Assembly (NCBI GenBank): GCA_900551865.1
Contig: URXV01000010.1
Location: 1 to 50,094 of the forward strand
DNA from: an uncultured Rickettsiales bacterium
GTDB taxonomy: Bacteria; Pseudomonadota; Alphaproteobacteria; RF32; CAG-239
Direction: 5' to 3'
Length of the DNA stretch: 50,094 nucleotides
The position numbers and the translations under genes are program-made. Of the stretch, positions 1 to 7,216 are shown one piece after another; position 1 is the stretch's first letter; every line of letters starts with the position of its first letter. The notes under the pieces were generated by a model. The model worked only from the letters and a program-made list of their open reading frames with translations. It was not told the DNA's origin and did no database searches.

Positions 1-308
1 TTTATATTTTGGACTTTATTTTTAACAAAAGTATCTTTAGCTTTTTTATTGTCAAAAACTAAGGCAATGGTAAAACAATAGGATTGTTTCAAAATTGTTA
101 TAGCTTTATCTGCTATTTCATGTACGTGTTTAAGATCAAAAACATTATTAAAACAAGAATCAATATCTTTTATAAAATTTAACGGACACAATGTAAAAAC
201 AAATGTATCTTTTTTTGATGCATCATTTAAACAATAATCGCTGATAATTGTCCAATCGGTTATATCTTTATATTTTTCTAAAAACTTTTTTAGTTTTATC
301 ATACCCAT
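1..308 (-). CDS. Hypothetical protein, 5' part only (runs off left edge)
   Basis: A minus-strand frame stays open for about 102 codons from ATG at 308 (or ATG at 302) to the left edge. The product starts MGMIKLKKFLEKYKD, is rich in Lys, Asp, Phe and Ile, and has no motif I recognise. The DNA is much AT-richer than the neighbouring tail genes, as is usual for phage cargo genes (morons). It lies just downstream of the gpU-like gene in the same direction, so it may be read with the late operon or be an independent cargo gene. Function unknown. Confidence 0.6.
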   Translation of the reverse strand, partial: MGMIKLKKFLEKYKDITDWTIISDYCLNDASKKDTFVFTLCPLNFIKDIDSCFNNVFDLKHVHEIADKAITILKQSYCFTIALVFDNKKAKDTFVKNKVQNI

Positions 309-356
309 TCTCTATAGTTTTATTGCATATTTATAAAGCACATTTAACTTTAAAAG

Positions 357-785
357 TCAATATAAGACGTTTGTGGTTGAATATTCTAAAATAATCGGGA
401 TAACTGCCGCTTTCATGGTTGGTGCGCCCTCGATAAACTCTTCTAAAATCTCAGGTGGCTTGGGATAAACGTAGTCTGTCAGCCCGCGTAGCGTAACATC
501 AGACGACAGCAACACGCCGATTTGCACCAAAATTTCATCAAGTTTTTTATCTCGGTCTTCCGGTTTTACCGCTTGCACGATAACTTCCACCTCCGCTTCA
601 TGCTTAAAAATACACATCGGCGGCGACAAAATAATTTCCGGCTCACCTTGTTTACCATCGCGCAACATCACAATTTCGGTTTCAGGAATAACTTGAGGTA
701 TAGTTTCATTGCGTTTGATAGGGATATTTTCTAATGTTTGCAATTTCTCAAATAAGGCCTGTAAAATCTGCTCTCGTTTACTCAT
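357..785 (-). CDS. Phage tail-completion protein, gpU-like position (142 aa)
   Basis: The soluble 142-residue product starts MSKREQILQALFEKLQ and ends with a beta-rich stretch. Proteins of this size and start, located two genes after the head-tail connector, are usually minor tail or tail terminator proteins (lambda gpU class) that cap the tail tube. The assignment rests mainly on gene order: capsid, small protein, head-tail joiner, DUF6441-like protein, this gene. The ribosome binding site is weak. A 228-bp gap without a minus-strand gene separates it from the previous late gene; that gap carries a plus-strand peptide gene. An alternative is simply a conserved hypothetical tail gene. Confidence 0.6.
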   Translation of the reverse strand: MSKREQILQALFEKLQTLENIPIKRNETIPQVIPETEIVMLRDGKQGEPEIILSPPMCIFKHEAEVEVIVQAVKPEDRDKKLDEILVQIGVLLSSDVTLRGLTDYVYPKPPEILEEFIEGAPTMKAAVIPIILEYSTTNVLY

Positions 786-790
786 TTATA

Positions 791-819
791 TTGACTTTCT
801 ATATTTTATTTACTACTAA
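791..819 (+). promoter_or_regulatory. Candidate promoter for the 951-1013 peptide
   Basis: TTGACT (791-796), a 17-nt spacer and TACTAA (814-819) form a sigma70-like arrangement with a good -35 and a weak -10. It faces away from the gpU-like gene and toward the small peptide gene, in the only large gap of the late operon. Prediction only. Confidence 0.35.
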
Positions 820-950
820 GAGGGAGAGTGATTCTGCAGGTATTAGACCTGTGTAAGGGCTGGGTTGTTGAAAATCTAATTAAATTATTAAGAGACCTCT
901 TCCAAAATATTTTATTGTCTTTAGGCAAATTTTTAATAAAGGAGGTAACT

Positions 951-1013
951 ATGAATATATTTAATATTTTGATAAATAACGTATTACAATTTTTTGTTCC
1001 AGTACCTGCATAA
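951..1013 (+). CDS. 20-residue hydrophobic peptide with strong SD
   Basis: The peptide is MNIFNILINNVLQFFVPVPA followed by TAA. It is preceded by AAAGGAGGTAACT directly before ATG, close to an ideal Shine-Dalgarno with correct spacing. It lies on the plus strand inside a minus-strand late operon, in a 228-bp gap that is otherwise gene-free. The residues are almost all aliphatic, aromatic or Asn, with no charge, so the peptide could insert into a membrane. Size and character resemble toxins of type I toxin-antitoxin loci (Ibs class) or small phage membrane peptides; that is inference. The frame is open upstream as far as a GTG at 828 (61 codons, also amphipathic), but that start has a badly spaced SD. 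The late transcript would be antisense to this RNA. Confidence 0.45.
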   Translation: MNIFNILINNVLQFFVPVPA

Positions 1014-1589
1014 TCACTCATCATCTTTCCAATTCTGTAAAATCAAGGTTGGTAAGCGACTCAACCATTTCTCTCCCTCTGTTTGAAAATGTATCAATTT
1101 CGGCATTTTGACCTGTGGAACTAGCCAAAACGCGATGATTGACTTCTTTTTGCGCTCATGTACCAAAAGCGATGCGCCGTGTAATCGGTAAACAAGGCGG
1201 AGCTTGATCCCTCTGGCTTTTTCATAGACTGCCGGTGTCATTTTTTTACCTAACGCCCGTTTGGGAATGGCCTCGGTCGGTATCGCAAGCCAAAAAACAT
1301 TTTTGCCACGAATAACGGTTTGATATTCAAATCCGGCCATAATTTTCGGAGCTTTGGAATAAACCACACCGGCGGCGGAAAAGCTCTTTTTGCCTTTCGG
1401 ATAAACATTTCCCCGCCAAGTGTTAGCAAGCCGGTTGCTTAAACCGGACGACTTAACCTGTGACCGCATGGCATTCTTTAAGCCATCAGTTGCATTGGTT
1501 ATGCCTCTTGTTACGGCATCCGCACCTTTTTTATATTCCACTTCCAAAAATTCAGAGAGTTTTCCCTCTATTGTCGTTCTCAAACGCAT
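1014..1589 (-). CDS. DUF6441-like phage tail-completion protein (191 aa)
   Basis: The product is basic, starts MRLRTTIEGKLSEFLEVE, and has an N-terminal amphipathic helix followed by a mixed region containing WRGNVYP and a run of conserved-looking aromatic residues. I recognise it, with some uncertainty, as a DUF6441-type phage protein, a family found next to head-tail genes of alphaproteobacterial prophages and occupying the place of lambda gpZ (tail-to-head joining). The ATG at 1589 was chosen over the upstream TTG because GGTGG lies at a reasonable distance before it. It overlaps the end of the head-tail joiner by 10 nt, which fits translational coupling. Confidence 0.6.
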   Translation of the reverse strand: MRLRTTIEGKLSEFLEVEYKKGADAVTRGITNATDGLKNAMRSQVKSSGLSNRLANTWRGNVYPKGKKSFSAAGVVYSKAPKIMAGFEYQTVIRGKNVFWLAIPTEAIPKRALGKKMTPAVYEKARGIKLRLVYRLHGASLLVHERKKKSIIAFWLVPQVKMPKLIHFQTEGEKWLSRLPTLILQNWKDDE

Positions 1590-1870
1590 AAATCCACCGT
1601 CCAAATCAGGTTATGGATCTCTTTCATTGGCTCAGATGAAATATGAAACACTCGGTTATCCGCCATTATGTCGTCACCGACCTGTAATTCCGGTGCATCA
1701 GAAACCCTCAGCTGAAGTTTGGCGGTTGGAGTTTGTGCTTTGACAAACCCAATCCCCACCACCTCATCAGGGGCAGATAATAAAAAAAGGACTTGCCGTC
1801 CCTTGTAATTTCCTATCCGCCCCATTCGGCTAAACAGGCTGTTAACCGCTTTTTCCAGAGGAAGAACCAT
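1580..1870 (-). CDS. Head-tail joining protein, gpFII-like (96 aa)
   Basis: The product of 96 residues starts MVLPLEKAVNSLFSRMG and contains the block APDEVVGIGFV, with a C-terminal strand pattern ending WTVDLCV. This size and layout match phage head-tail attachment proteins of the lambda FII type, which sit on the portal after DNA packaging and receive the tail. The start was set at ATG 1870 because AAAGGA lies 8 to 12 nt upstream. The start overlaps the previous gene by 29 nt, typical of packed head operons. The role comes from position and size, not a decisive motif. Confidence 0.6.
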   Translation of the reverse strand: MVLPLEKAVNSLFSRMGRIGNYKGRQVLFLLSAPDEVVGIGFVKAQTPTAKLQLRVSDAPELQVGDDIMADNRVFHISSEPMKEIHNLIWTVDLCV

Positions 1871-2057
1871 CTTCCTGTCCTTTCTCATCAGATTGATTGC
1901 TGTTTGCCGGTTCTTGCGCTTGGGATTTTTTAACCGGTTCGGCAAATCCCAATGCAATCAGCCGTTTAGCTTCGCTGTCGCTAACATCATAGATTTTCCC
2001 CGGTGGCACATCTTTTTGTTTGCCAACTGCAAGGGTTATCAAAGCTTTAATTTTCAT
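1842..2057 (-). CDS. Small head-region protein with acidic/Ser-rich tail (71 aa)
   Basis: The N-terminal half (MKIKALITLAVGKQKD) looks like a small beta-rich domain with the motif VPPGKIYDVSDSEAKRLIAL, seen in short phage proteins located between capsid and head-tail joiner. The C-terminal 30 residues are a low-complexity Gln, Asp, Ser, Gly tail and probably disordered. Lambda has gpFI at this place, which assists packaging; whether this protein does the same is unknown. A strong SD (GGAGGG) precedes ATG 2057. It starts only 9 nt after the capsid stop. Confidence 0.6.
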   Translation of the reverse strand: MKIKALITLAVGKQKDVPPGKIYDVSDSEAKRLIALGFAEPVKKSQAQEPANSNQSDEKGQEDGSSSGKSG

Positions 2058-2066
2058 AATCCCTCC

Positions 2067-3095
2067 TTAACCAACGGTTACACACATAGAAGCGTTCGGA
2101 CGATAAGGAACAACCAAAGGCGCAGATTGCAACAAAAGCCACCGCACACTCGGGTCTTCCTCTAACCAAGACTTGGTAAAGTAGCGGTTAGCCGTCCAGT
2201 TAGCTTTCTCGTCATGGATAGCTCCATAGCAACGTGTTCCCTCCAATCCCTCACGAGAACCAAGTAGAACTGTCTTCTCAGGCAACAACTTGGTCGTAAC
2301 TCCGGCATCATTAATATAAGTGTCGTTATAGACCCAAATATCGAAATCGCCGATAGAGCCGACATTGCGGGCTTTAGCATCTTCTGATCTTAAAACCGGA
2401 TCAATATTGAGAGAATTGTTCGTTCCACGACGGATGTCCAAGTATTTCTGCACGGTTTCATTGGAACGGAAGAGTTTCCAAGCCAGCGGATCCATTACCA
2501 CTGTTTTGGCAACCATGCCGGATTTATCCTGAATGGTTATCGCCCAATCTTCCAAGTCATCAACCGGATTAACACCGGAACTGTCCCAAGTTGCCGTGCT
2601 TGTCAAAGCCTTAGTCAACGCCTCATCTCGACCGAAATTAACCGTTTGCGCCGGATAGCCATCACCAGAAACGATAACTTTGCCGGTGCGTAGGATTTCT
2701 GCCGCCATCACTTCCTCACGGCGGGTCAGATTATCCAACTGATCTTTTAAATGAGTTGCCAATGCTCGCTCATAACGTTGAGCAGGGGATAAAGAACCGC
2801 CGATAGTTTCACCGGCCACACGTTTATAAGGAATATTGGCATCAAAACGCCGTTTATCCTTAACATATGCCGGTTTGAACGATTTGGTCTGATATCCGCC
2901 GCCATCAATGACTTTGCCCGGCAAAAGTGGAGAGACAAACGGCGAAATGCGTGGTTTGCTGTCGGTTACATCAAAGAAAATCTCTTCTTTATCCGAGGTT
3001 TGAACATTCGGGAAGAATGTATCAAGCAAAAAAGAAGGCGGTGTATGCAGCCGTTCCACTACCTTTGACAACACATGAGTTGAAAAAATATCCAT
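2067..3095 (-). CDS. Major capsid protein, lambda gpE family (342 aa)
   Basis: Length and motifs match the lambda gpE major capsid family (HK97 fold). Visible marks are an N-terminal segment with LLDTFFPNVQTSDKEEIFFD, a middle segment with SPFVSPLLPGKVIDGGGYQT, the LRTGKV block with YPAQTVNFGRD, and near the C-terminus a conserved SAPLVVPYRPNASMCVTV ending. It would form the icosahedral shell after scaffold and protease action. It follows the decoration protein by 16 nt and is intact. SD GAAAGG precedes the ATG. Confidence 0.93.
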   Translation of the reverse strand: MDIFSTHVLSKVVERLHTPPSFLLDTFFPNVQTSDKEEIFFDVTDSKPRISPFVSPLLPGKVIDGGGYQTKSFKPAYVKDKRRFDANIPYKRVAGETIGGSLSPAQRYERALATHLKDQLDNLTRREEVMAAEILRTGKVIVSGDGYPAQTVNFGRDEALTKALTSTATWDSSGVNPVDDLEDWAITIQDKSGMVAKTVVMDPLAWKLFRSNETVQKYLDIRRGTNNSLNIDPVLRSEDAKARNVGSIGDFDIWVYNDTYINDAGVTTKLLPEKTVLLGSREGLEGTRCYGAIHDEKANWTANRYFTKSWLEEDPSVRWLLLQSAPLVVPYRPNASMCVTVG

Positions 3096-3111
3096 TTATT
3101 TGCCTTTCTTA

Positions 3112-3465
3112 TTAATAAGGTTGATTTGTTATTACAAAAATGCTCTTAGCTCTAAGTTTGGTAATAAGCGTTGAAACATCTGCATTGGCGGTCAAAGCAG
3201 AGAGATTAAACTCCCCCGTCAAATAGACCACCGCTTGCTTGTCCTCGGTCGTTGCATCCACATCTTCCGCCAACACTGCCTCGGGCGCACTCGTGCTGAT
3301 TTTCATCCGTCCATTTTCGTAATTACCCTCGGCAAAGCCTAACAATGTGCCTCGTTTATATTTGCCTGCCGTAATCGTCATAAGTCGTGTAATTCTGGGA
3401 AACTCTCCGGCAATTAAGTTATCAGCTTTTGTTTCGCCTTGATCTCTAAATCCTTGTGCGACCAT
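3112..3465 (-). CDS. Head decoration protein, lambda gpD family (117 aa)
   Basis: This is a small protein of the lambda gpD class, which binds the three-fold sites of the expanded capsid and stabilises it. The block LIAGEFPRITRLMTITAG and the pattern of small beta strands followed by LTGEFNLSAL are typical. At 117 residues it is close to lambda gpD (110). AAGGAG precedes the ATG, which overlaps the stop of the protease (TAATG), indicating coupled translation. The gene order protease, decoration, capsid is the lambda C-D-E order. Confidence 0.88.
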   Translation of the reverse strand: MVAQGFRDQGETKADNLIAGEFPRITRLMTITAGKYKRGTLLGFAEGNYENGRMKISTSAPEAVLAEDVDATTEDKQAVVYLTGEFNLSALTANADVSTLITKLRAKSIFVITNQPY

Positions 3466-4568
3466 TATCTGTTCTCCTTAGCAAAAGAGGCAATGCGACC
3501 TGCAATTGCCTCTGGTGTTTCTTCTTCAGCTTCCGCCGCCGGGCGAATATCGGGATTTTTAATCGCCGCCATCGCTTTTTCAAAAGTATTGTCCGGCTTT
3601 TCGGGGATTGTCCCTAAAATATCCAAGATATCTTCCGCCGCCAGTTCAGTCTTAGCAAGCAAAGCCTGTGCCGTTGTTTCTTTGCCTTTAGTAATATCAG
3701 CGGCAAAAACTTTGGCCATTCGCTCTCGTTCTGCCTGTCGGATTTCCTCTGCATTAATATTTATAGTGTCATTCATGAATGTTTTCTCCATATTAAGGTC
3801 TGTAATAATTGCTTCAAACGAAGCCAAACCGTCCGCCAGACCATTGCGGACAGCGTGTTGTCCTACCGAAACATCGCCAGCGCCAAAGTTTTTAACAACA
3901 TCCATCGCGGTAATTCCTCGGTTACGCGCCACTTTAGCGATAAAGACCTCCGCCAGCTCATCAACTCGCGCCTGTATCTTGGCTTTACCTTCTTCAGTAT
4001 TGATATCTGGACGCTTGTTAGGACTTTGCGATGAGACAATCTCAATGGTTTTGTCGTCATCATCTTTCTCAAAAATAGAAACCACGCCGATAGAACCTAA
4101 AAGAGCCGTATCAGATGCCAAAATCTTGTCGCACGATGAGGCAATCCAATAAGCACCTGAGCAACAAGCCCCCGAAGCATAAGCGATAATCGGCTTTTGA
4201 CCACGTGCCTGATAAATCATGTCAGCGATTTCCGAACAACCGTTGACTTCACCGCCCGGACTATCAATATCAAAAACAATTCCTTTAATTTGAATGTCTT
4301 GTAAAGCTTTATTAAAGTCTTGCGCCAACAACTCATACGAGGTTGCACCACAAATTCGTGTCATCAAATTGGCATAGCGAAACAACGGACCAGATACCTT
4401 AATAACAGCAATGCCGTCTCGAATTGAAACGGCATTTGTGTTCTTCATATCTCGTCCTATTTCTTTGGCGATAGCTTCAGGTGTTTTTCTCGTCTCTTTG
4501 GCTATCTCGGCCATTGTTGTCATCATCTCGGGCGTTATCGCCCAAATTGTTTTGTTGAGTATTTTCAT
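3465..4568 (-). CDS. S49-family capsid protease/scaffold, lambda gpC-like (367 aa)
   Basis: The product is a ClpP/SppA-fold serine peptidase of family S49. Motifs are FDIDSPGGEV around residue 100, AYASGACCSGAYWIASSCD containing the nucleophile serine, and LLGSIGVV. In lambda-type phages this protein cleaves scaffold and portal proteins during prohead maturation, and its C-terminal part can itself act as scaffold. The C-terminal 100 residues are helical and charged, fitting a scaffold domain. The start at 4568 (MKILNKTIWAITPE) matches the usual family N-terminus, although it lies 92 nt inside the portal gene; an internal ATG at 4445 with AGGA before it is a possible second start. Confidence 0.9.
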   Translation of the reverse strand: MKILNKTIWAITPEMMTTMAEIAKETRKTPEAIAKEIGRDMKNTNAVSIRDGIAVIKVSGPLFRYANLMTRICGATSYELLAQDFNKALQDIQIKGIVFDIDSPGGEVNGCSEIADMIYQARGQKPIIAYASGACCSGAYWIASSCDKILASDTALLGSIGVVSIFEKDDDDKTIEIVSSQSPNKRPDINTEEGKAKIQARVDELAEVFIAKVARNRGITAMDVVKNFGAGDVSVGQHAVRNGLADGLASFEAIITDLNMEKTFMNDTININAEEIRQAERERMAKVFAADITKGKETTAQALLAKTELAAEDILDILGTIPEKPDNTFEKAMAAIKNPDIRPAAEAEEETPEAIAGRIASFAKENR

Positions 4569-5973
4569 TTATTAACCCCATTTCTTTAAGTTTGTTCTTC
4601 TCACGAACCCGCTGTTCAACCACTTCCTCCCAATCTAAGCCTTGAGAAGCGCATTCCGCCTCAAGGGTGGAGAGGCCGATTTCCATACGGAGCTGGCAAG
4701 CCTGAGCTTCTTTTACAGGGTCAACCCAACCGCGGCCGGGGCCAATCCATTTGCAACGTGTGTAGGCATAACGGTTTTCGTAAAAGTCCGGAGCATCCAC
4801 CAAGCCTTTATTGACGACTTCCTCAAGCCATAGCTCGTAAACCGGCGTAGCCCAATAATCAGCCAACCATTGCCGTCTGCCGTTAAAGTACCGCCAAGCC
4901 TCCAACAAAGCCGAACGCGCAGACGAATAGTTCGTCTTTGAAAAATCCTTTAACAGCAACTCGTAGGGGATATTCAAACCTGTCCCGATATGACGAAGCA
5001 GATTTTCCACAAAACTGCCGTATGCAGAGTTCGGCCTGCTTGGTGTAAACGGCGCGATTTTATCTCCGGGGAAGATAGGAATAATCGAACCACCCTCAAG
5101 TTTGACTTTCCAATCTTTTTTGGCATTCAGATAATCATCACCACTGCCTCCGAATAGTTCGTTAAGGCTTTCACCGTCCATGGGTGTTTCGATAAACGCC
5201 GCAATCATTGCATTCACAATCGCCGCTTGGAGTTCCGAACGTTCATAATGGTCAAGCATCTTAAACATTGGCATAATCGAGGACAAAACAGGCTTGCCAC
5301 GAGTTTGCCCAATGCGACTAATATCGTGAACGTGCAAAATGCGCCGCCTGCCAAACTCTGTAAAAGCAGGAATGCGTTCCCATTGTAAACCTGCAGACCA
5401 ATAGTCACCCGGATGCTCTTTTAAAATATGATAAGCAATCGGCGCACCAAACTTGTCAATTTCCACCCCGCCACGCAAGTTTTTTGTATCGTTGCTGTTA
5501 TTCGGGTTAGACAGCCTGTCAGGCTCGACAAGCTGAATTGCTGTCGCAAACTGCCGTTCCGGAAGCCACAAAACCAAGGCCAAAGCCTCGCCATTTATAA
5601 GGCATGACTTAAAAATCTGTGTCGTCAGCCCGTGAAAATTAAGACCTTTGCCCGCATCACAAGCAAACGTTTCTGCCCACGAGCGCCACAAACTCTCAAC
5701 TTTGGCTTGCCATTCTTCCCCCCATTCTTTGGTTTTGCCCAAGAGTTTATAGTCAGGCTTGGCAGATAAGCGAAACCCCGTGCCAACAATATTGTCAGCA
5801 AGCGTTTGCATCGCCCCGCTGGCAATACCGTGATTACGGGATAAATCGCGCGAGCGGGCAACCATTGTCGAAAGTTCCGGTAATAAATCGCTATCTGCTG
5901 ATCCTCCTCCCGGTTGCCATGAGGCAATCTCCCGCAATGTCTGCGATGCTGATTTATGTGATGTATCTGTCAT
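4477..5973 (-). CDS. Portal protein, lambda gpB family (498 aa)
   Basis: The product is a phage portal protein of the lambda family, forming the ring through which DNA enters and leaves the head. It has the usual N-terminus (helical, with ARSRDLSRNHGIASGAMQTL), a middle block with LVEPDRLSNPNN and HDISRIGQTRGKPVLSS, and the late block GTGLNIPYELLLKDFSKTNY. The last 30 residues are Asp/Asn-rich and overlap the protease start by 92 nt, a long overlap. It follows a terminator that closes the HNH gene, so its expression must depend on read-through, antitermination or a local promoter. The gene itself is intact. Confidence 0.93.
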   Translation of the reverse strand: MTDTSHKSASQTLREIASWQPGGGSADSDLLPELSTMVARSRDLSRNHGIASGAMQTLADNIVGTGFRLSAKPDYKLLGKTKEWGEEWQAKVESLWRSWAETFACDAGKGLNFHGLTTQIFKSCLINGEALALVLWLPERQFATAIQLVEPDRLSNPNNSNDTKNLRGGVEIDKFGAPIAYHILKEHPGDYWSAGLQWERIPAFTEFGRRRILHVHDISRIGQTRGKPVLSSIMPMFKMLDHYERSELQAAIVNAMIAAFIETPMDGESLNELFGGSGDDYLNAKKDWKVKLEGGSIIPIFPGDKIAPFTPSRPNSAYGSFVENLLRHIGTGLNIPYELLLKDFSKTNYSSARSALLEAWRYFNGRRQWLADYWATPVYELWLEEVVNKGLVDAPDFYENRYAYTRCKWIGPGRGWVDPVKEAQACQLRMEIGLSTLEAECASQGLDWEEVVEQRVREKNKLKEMGLINENTQQNNLGDNARDDDNNGRDSQRDEKNT

Positions 5974-5983
5974 ATTTTTTCCA

Positions 5984-6010
5984 TAAAAAAGCCCAGTATA
6001 AAACTGGGCT
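5984..6010 (-). terminator. Intrinsic terminator behind the HNH gene
   Basis: An 8-bp perfect stem (AGCCCAGT / ACTGGGCT, 5-nt loop) is followed on the minus strand by TTTTTT. It lies between the HNH stop and the portal start and would cut transcription inside the late operon. Confidence 0.8.
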
Positions 6011-6029
6011 TACCAACTTGTTGTTCTCA

Positions 6030-6935
6030 TTATTCTCCAAAATGCAGTTTCCTATGGCAATTGGGACAAACTGCTATTGTATTTTCCACGGTATCTTCAC
6101 CTTGCTTAGATAATTGAATAATATGGTGAACTTCAAGATAAGGTGTTCCTTTGCTTTTGGAAATAAAAGGTGCTGGTTGGTGACAATGTTCGCATATTCC
6201 GTTTGCACGGTGTAAAACTTCTGCTATAACGTCAGGATTCCTACGATATTGAGAGGTGGTCATTTGTGTTTTTGCTGGAATTTTAGGAGCTTTTTTTAAA
6301 CGTTCTTTGCGATTTGAAGAATCATCATTGTAAGATTTTTCTATTTCTGAACTAAGTATTTCATTATATTCTTCTAGATTTTCATATCCAAAAAAATGTT
6401 TAATTTTTCCAATATCAACCAACATTTTTGAGACAATATGAACAACATTGGTATTACTAAGATCTGGATACCATACTGCCTTCTGGCCAAACAATCCTCT
6501 AGAACCTTTAAATGATGATATCCCATCAATCACTGGTCGTTTTTCAACAGGAAAAACTTTCGCTTTTTGCGATGAAATTAAGTAATAAATATTTTGACCG
6601 TTTAATATATTCGGACCTTTATGAGATTTCTTTAATACAGTTGCATTTTCATAATATCCAATTATTTTTCTTGCATTACTTTTTTCATCTTTAGAAATAA
6701 AAATGACAAAAACATTTGAAATAGAATCTTCTGAACGATTTGCCCCAATACGCTGTATATTTAAGGAAGACATTCCCGGAACATAAGCATAATAGTATCC
6801 ATTTTTGTTTTTAAAGTTAAAACATTCATGTACATAAGGGTTTTCTTTAGAATAAGCAAAACCAGATGCAGAAGTCTTGGCTTTTTTATCATAATTTCCG
6901 TCAAACCATGATAAATTCACTACGAGTAATTTCAT
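6030..6935 (-). CDS. HNH endonuclease with N-terminal sensing-like domain (301 aa)
   Basis: The C-terminal 80 residues form a clear HNH nuclease: CEHCHQPAP, then LEVHHIIQL, ENTIAVCPNCHRKLH, with two zinc-binding CxxC pairs and the catalytic His-His. The N-terminal 170 residues start MKLLVVNLSWFDGNYD and resemble the front domain of a set of stand-alone HNH proteins whose fold may be EVE/PUA-like, that is, able to read modified bases; this part is inference. The gene is more AT-rich than the flanking head genes, has its own terminator, and sits between gpW and portal. It is most likely a cargo nuclease (restriction or homing-like) rather than a packaging HNH, which is normally short and next to the terminase. 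Confidence 0.8.
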   Translation of the reverse strand: MKLLVVNLSWFDGNYDKKAKTSASGFAYSKENPYVHECFNFKNKNGYYYAYVPGMSSLNIQRIGANRSEDSISNVFVIFISKDEKSNARKIIGYYENATVLKKSHKGPNILNGQNIYYLISSQKAKVFPVEKRPVIDGISSFKGSRGLFGQKAVWYPDLSNTNVVHIVSKMLVDIGKIKHFFGYENLEEYNEILSSEIEKSYNDDSSNRKERLKKAPKIPAKTQMTTSQYRRNPDVIAEVLHRANGICEHCHQPAPFISKSKGTPYLEVHHIIQLSKQGEDTVENTIAVCPNCHRKLHFGE

Positions 6936-6989
6936 TATAGTGCTCCTATATTTGTTAAATAGTATATAAGAAATATTAAAGAAAGTAAT

Positions 6990-7216
6990 TTAAAATACAA
7001 CCTTTATAATCCGTCTTCTGCCAACACTTATTCCCTCAGCTGAGGCAATCTGCGCCTTTAGCGAGGCAATGTATTTTCAAGTTGCGTGATACTTGCTTGG
7101 CTATATGTTGTCGCGCCAAAACCGCCAACCGTAACGCTGACTTCTTTTTCACCAATCATCAGCTTGTGATAGGCGGTTTCAGCCTCCATTAGCCTTTCTT
7201 TTAATGTTTCAATCAT
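6990..7216 (-). pseudogene. gpW-like head-tail connector, frameshifted
   Basis: The reading starts MIETLKERLMEAETAYHKL at ATG 7216, overlapping the terminase stop, and continues as a typical gpW protein to SQASITQLENT near 7072. There the frame shifts: frame 0 reads three more residues and stops at 7058, while the continuation ASLKAQIASAEGISVGRR is found in another frame and ends at 6990 with the usual basic gpW tail. Adding one T (AATAC to AATTAC) restores LENYIASLKAQ and a 75-residue protein, close to lambda gpW (68). gpW is needed to close the filled head, so its loss would block particle formation. Confidence 0.8.

Noticed and set aside
828..950. Longer 61-residue form of the plus-strand peptide starting at GTG
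   Set aside because: The purine stretch is only 1-2 nt from the GTG; the internal ATG with an ideal SD is the better start.
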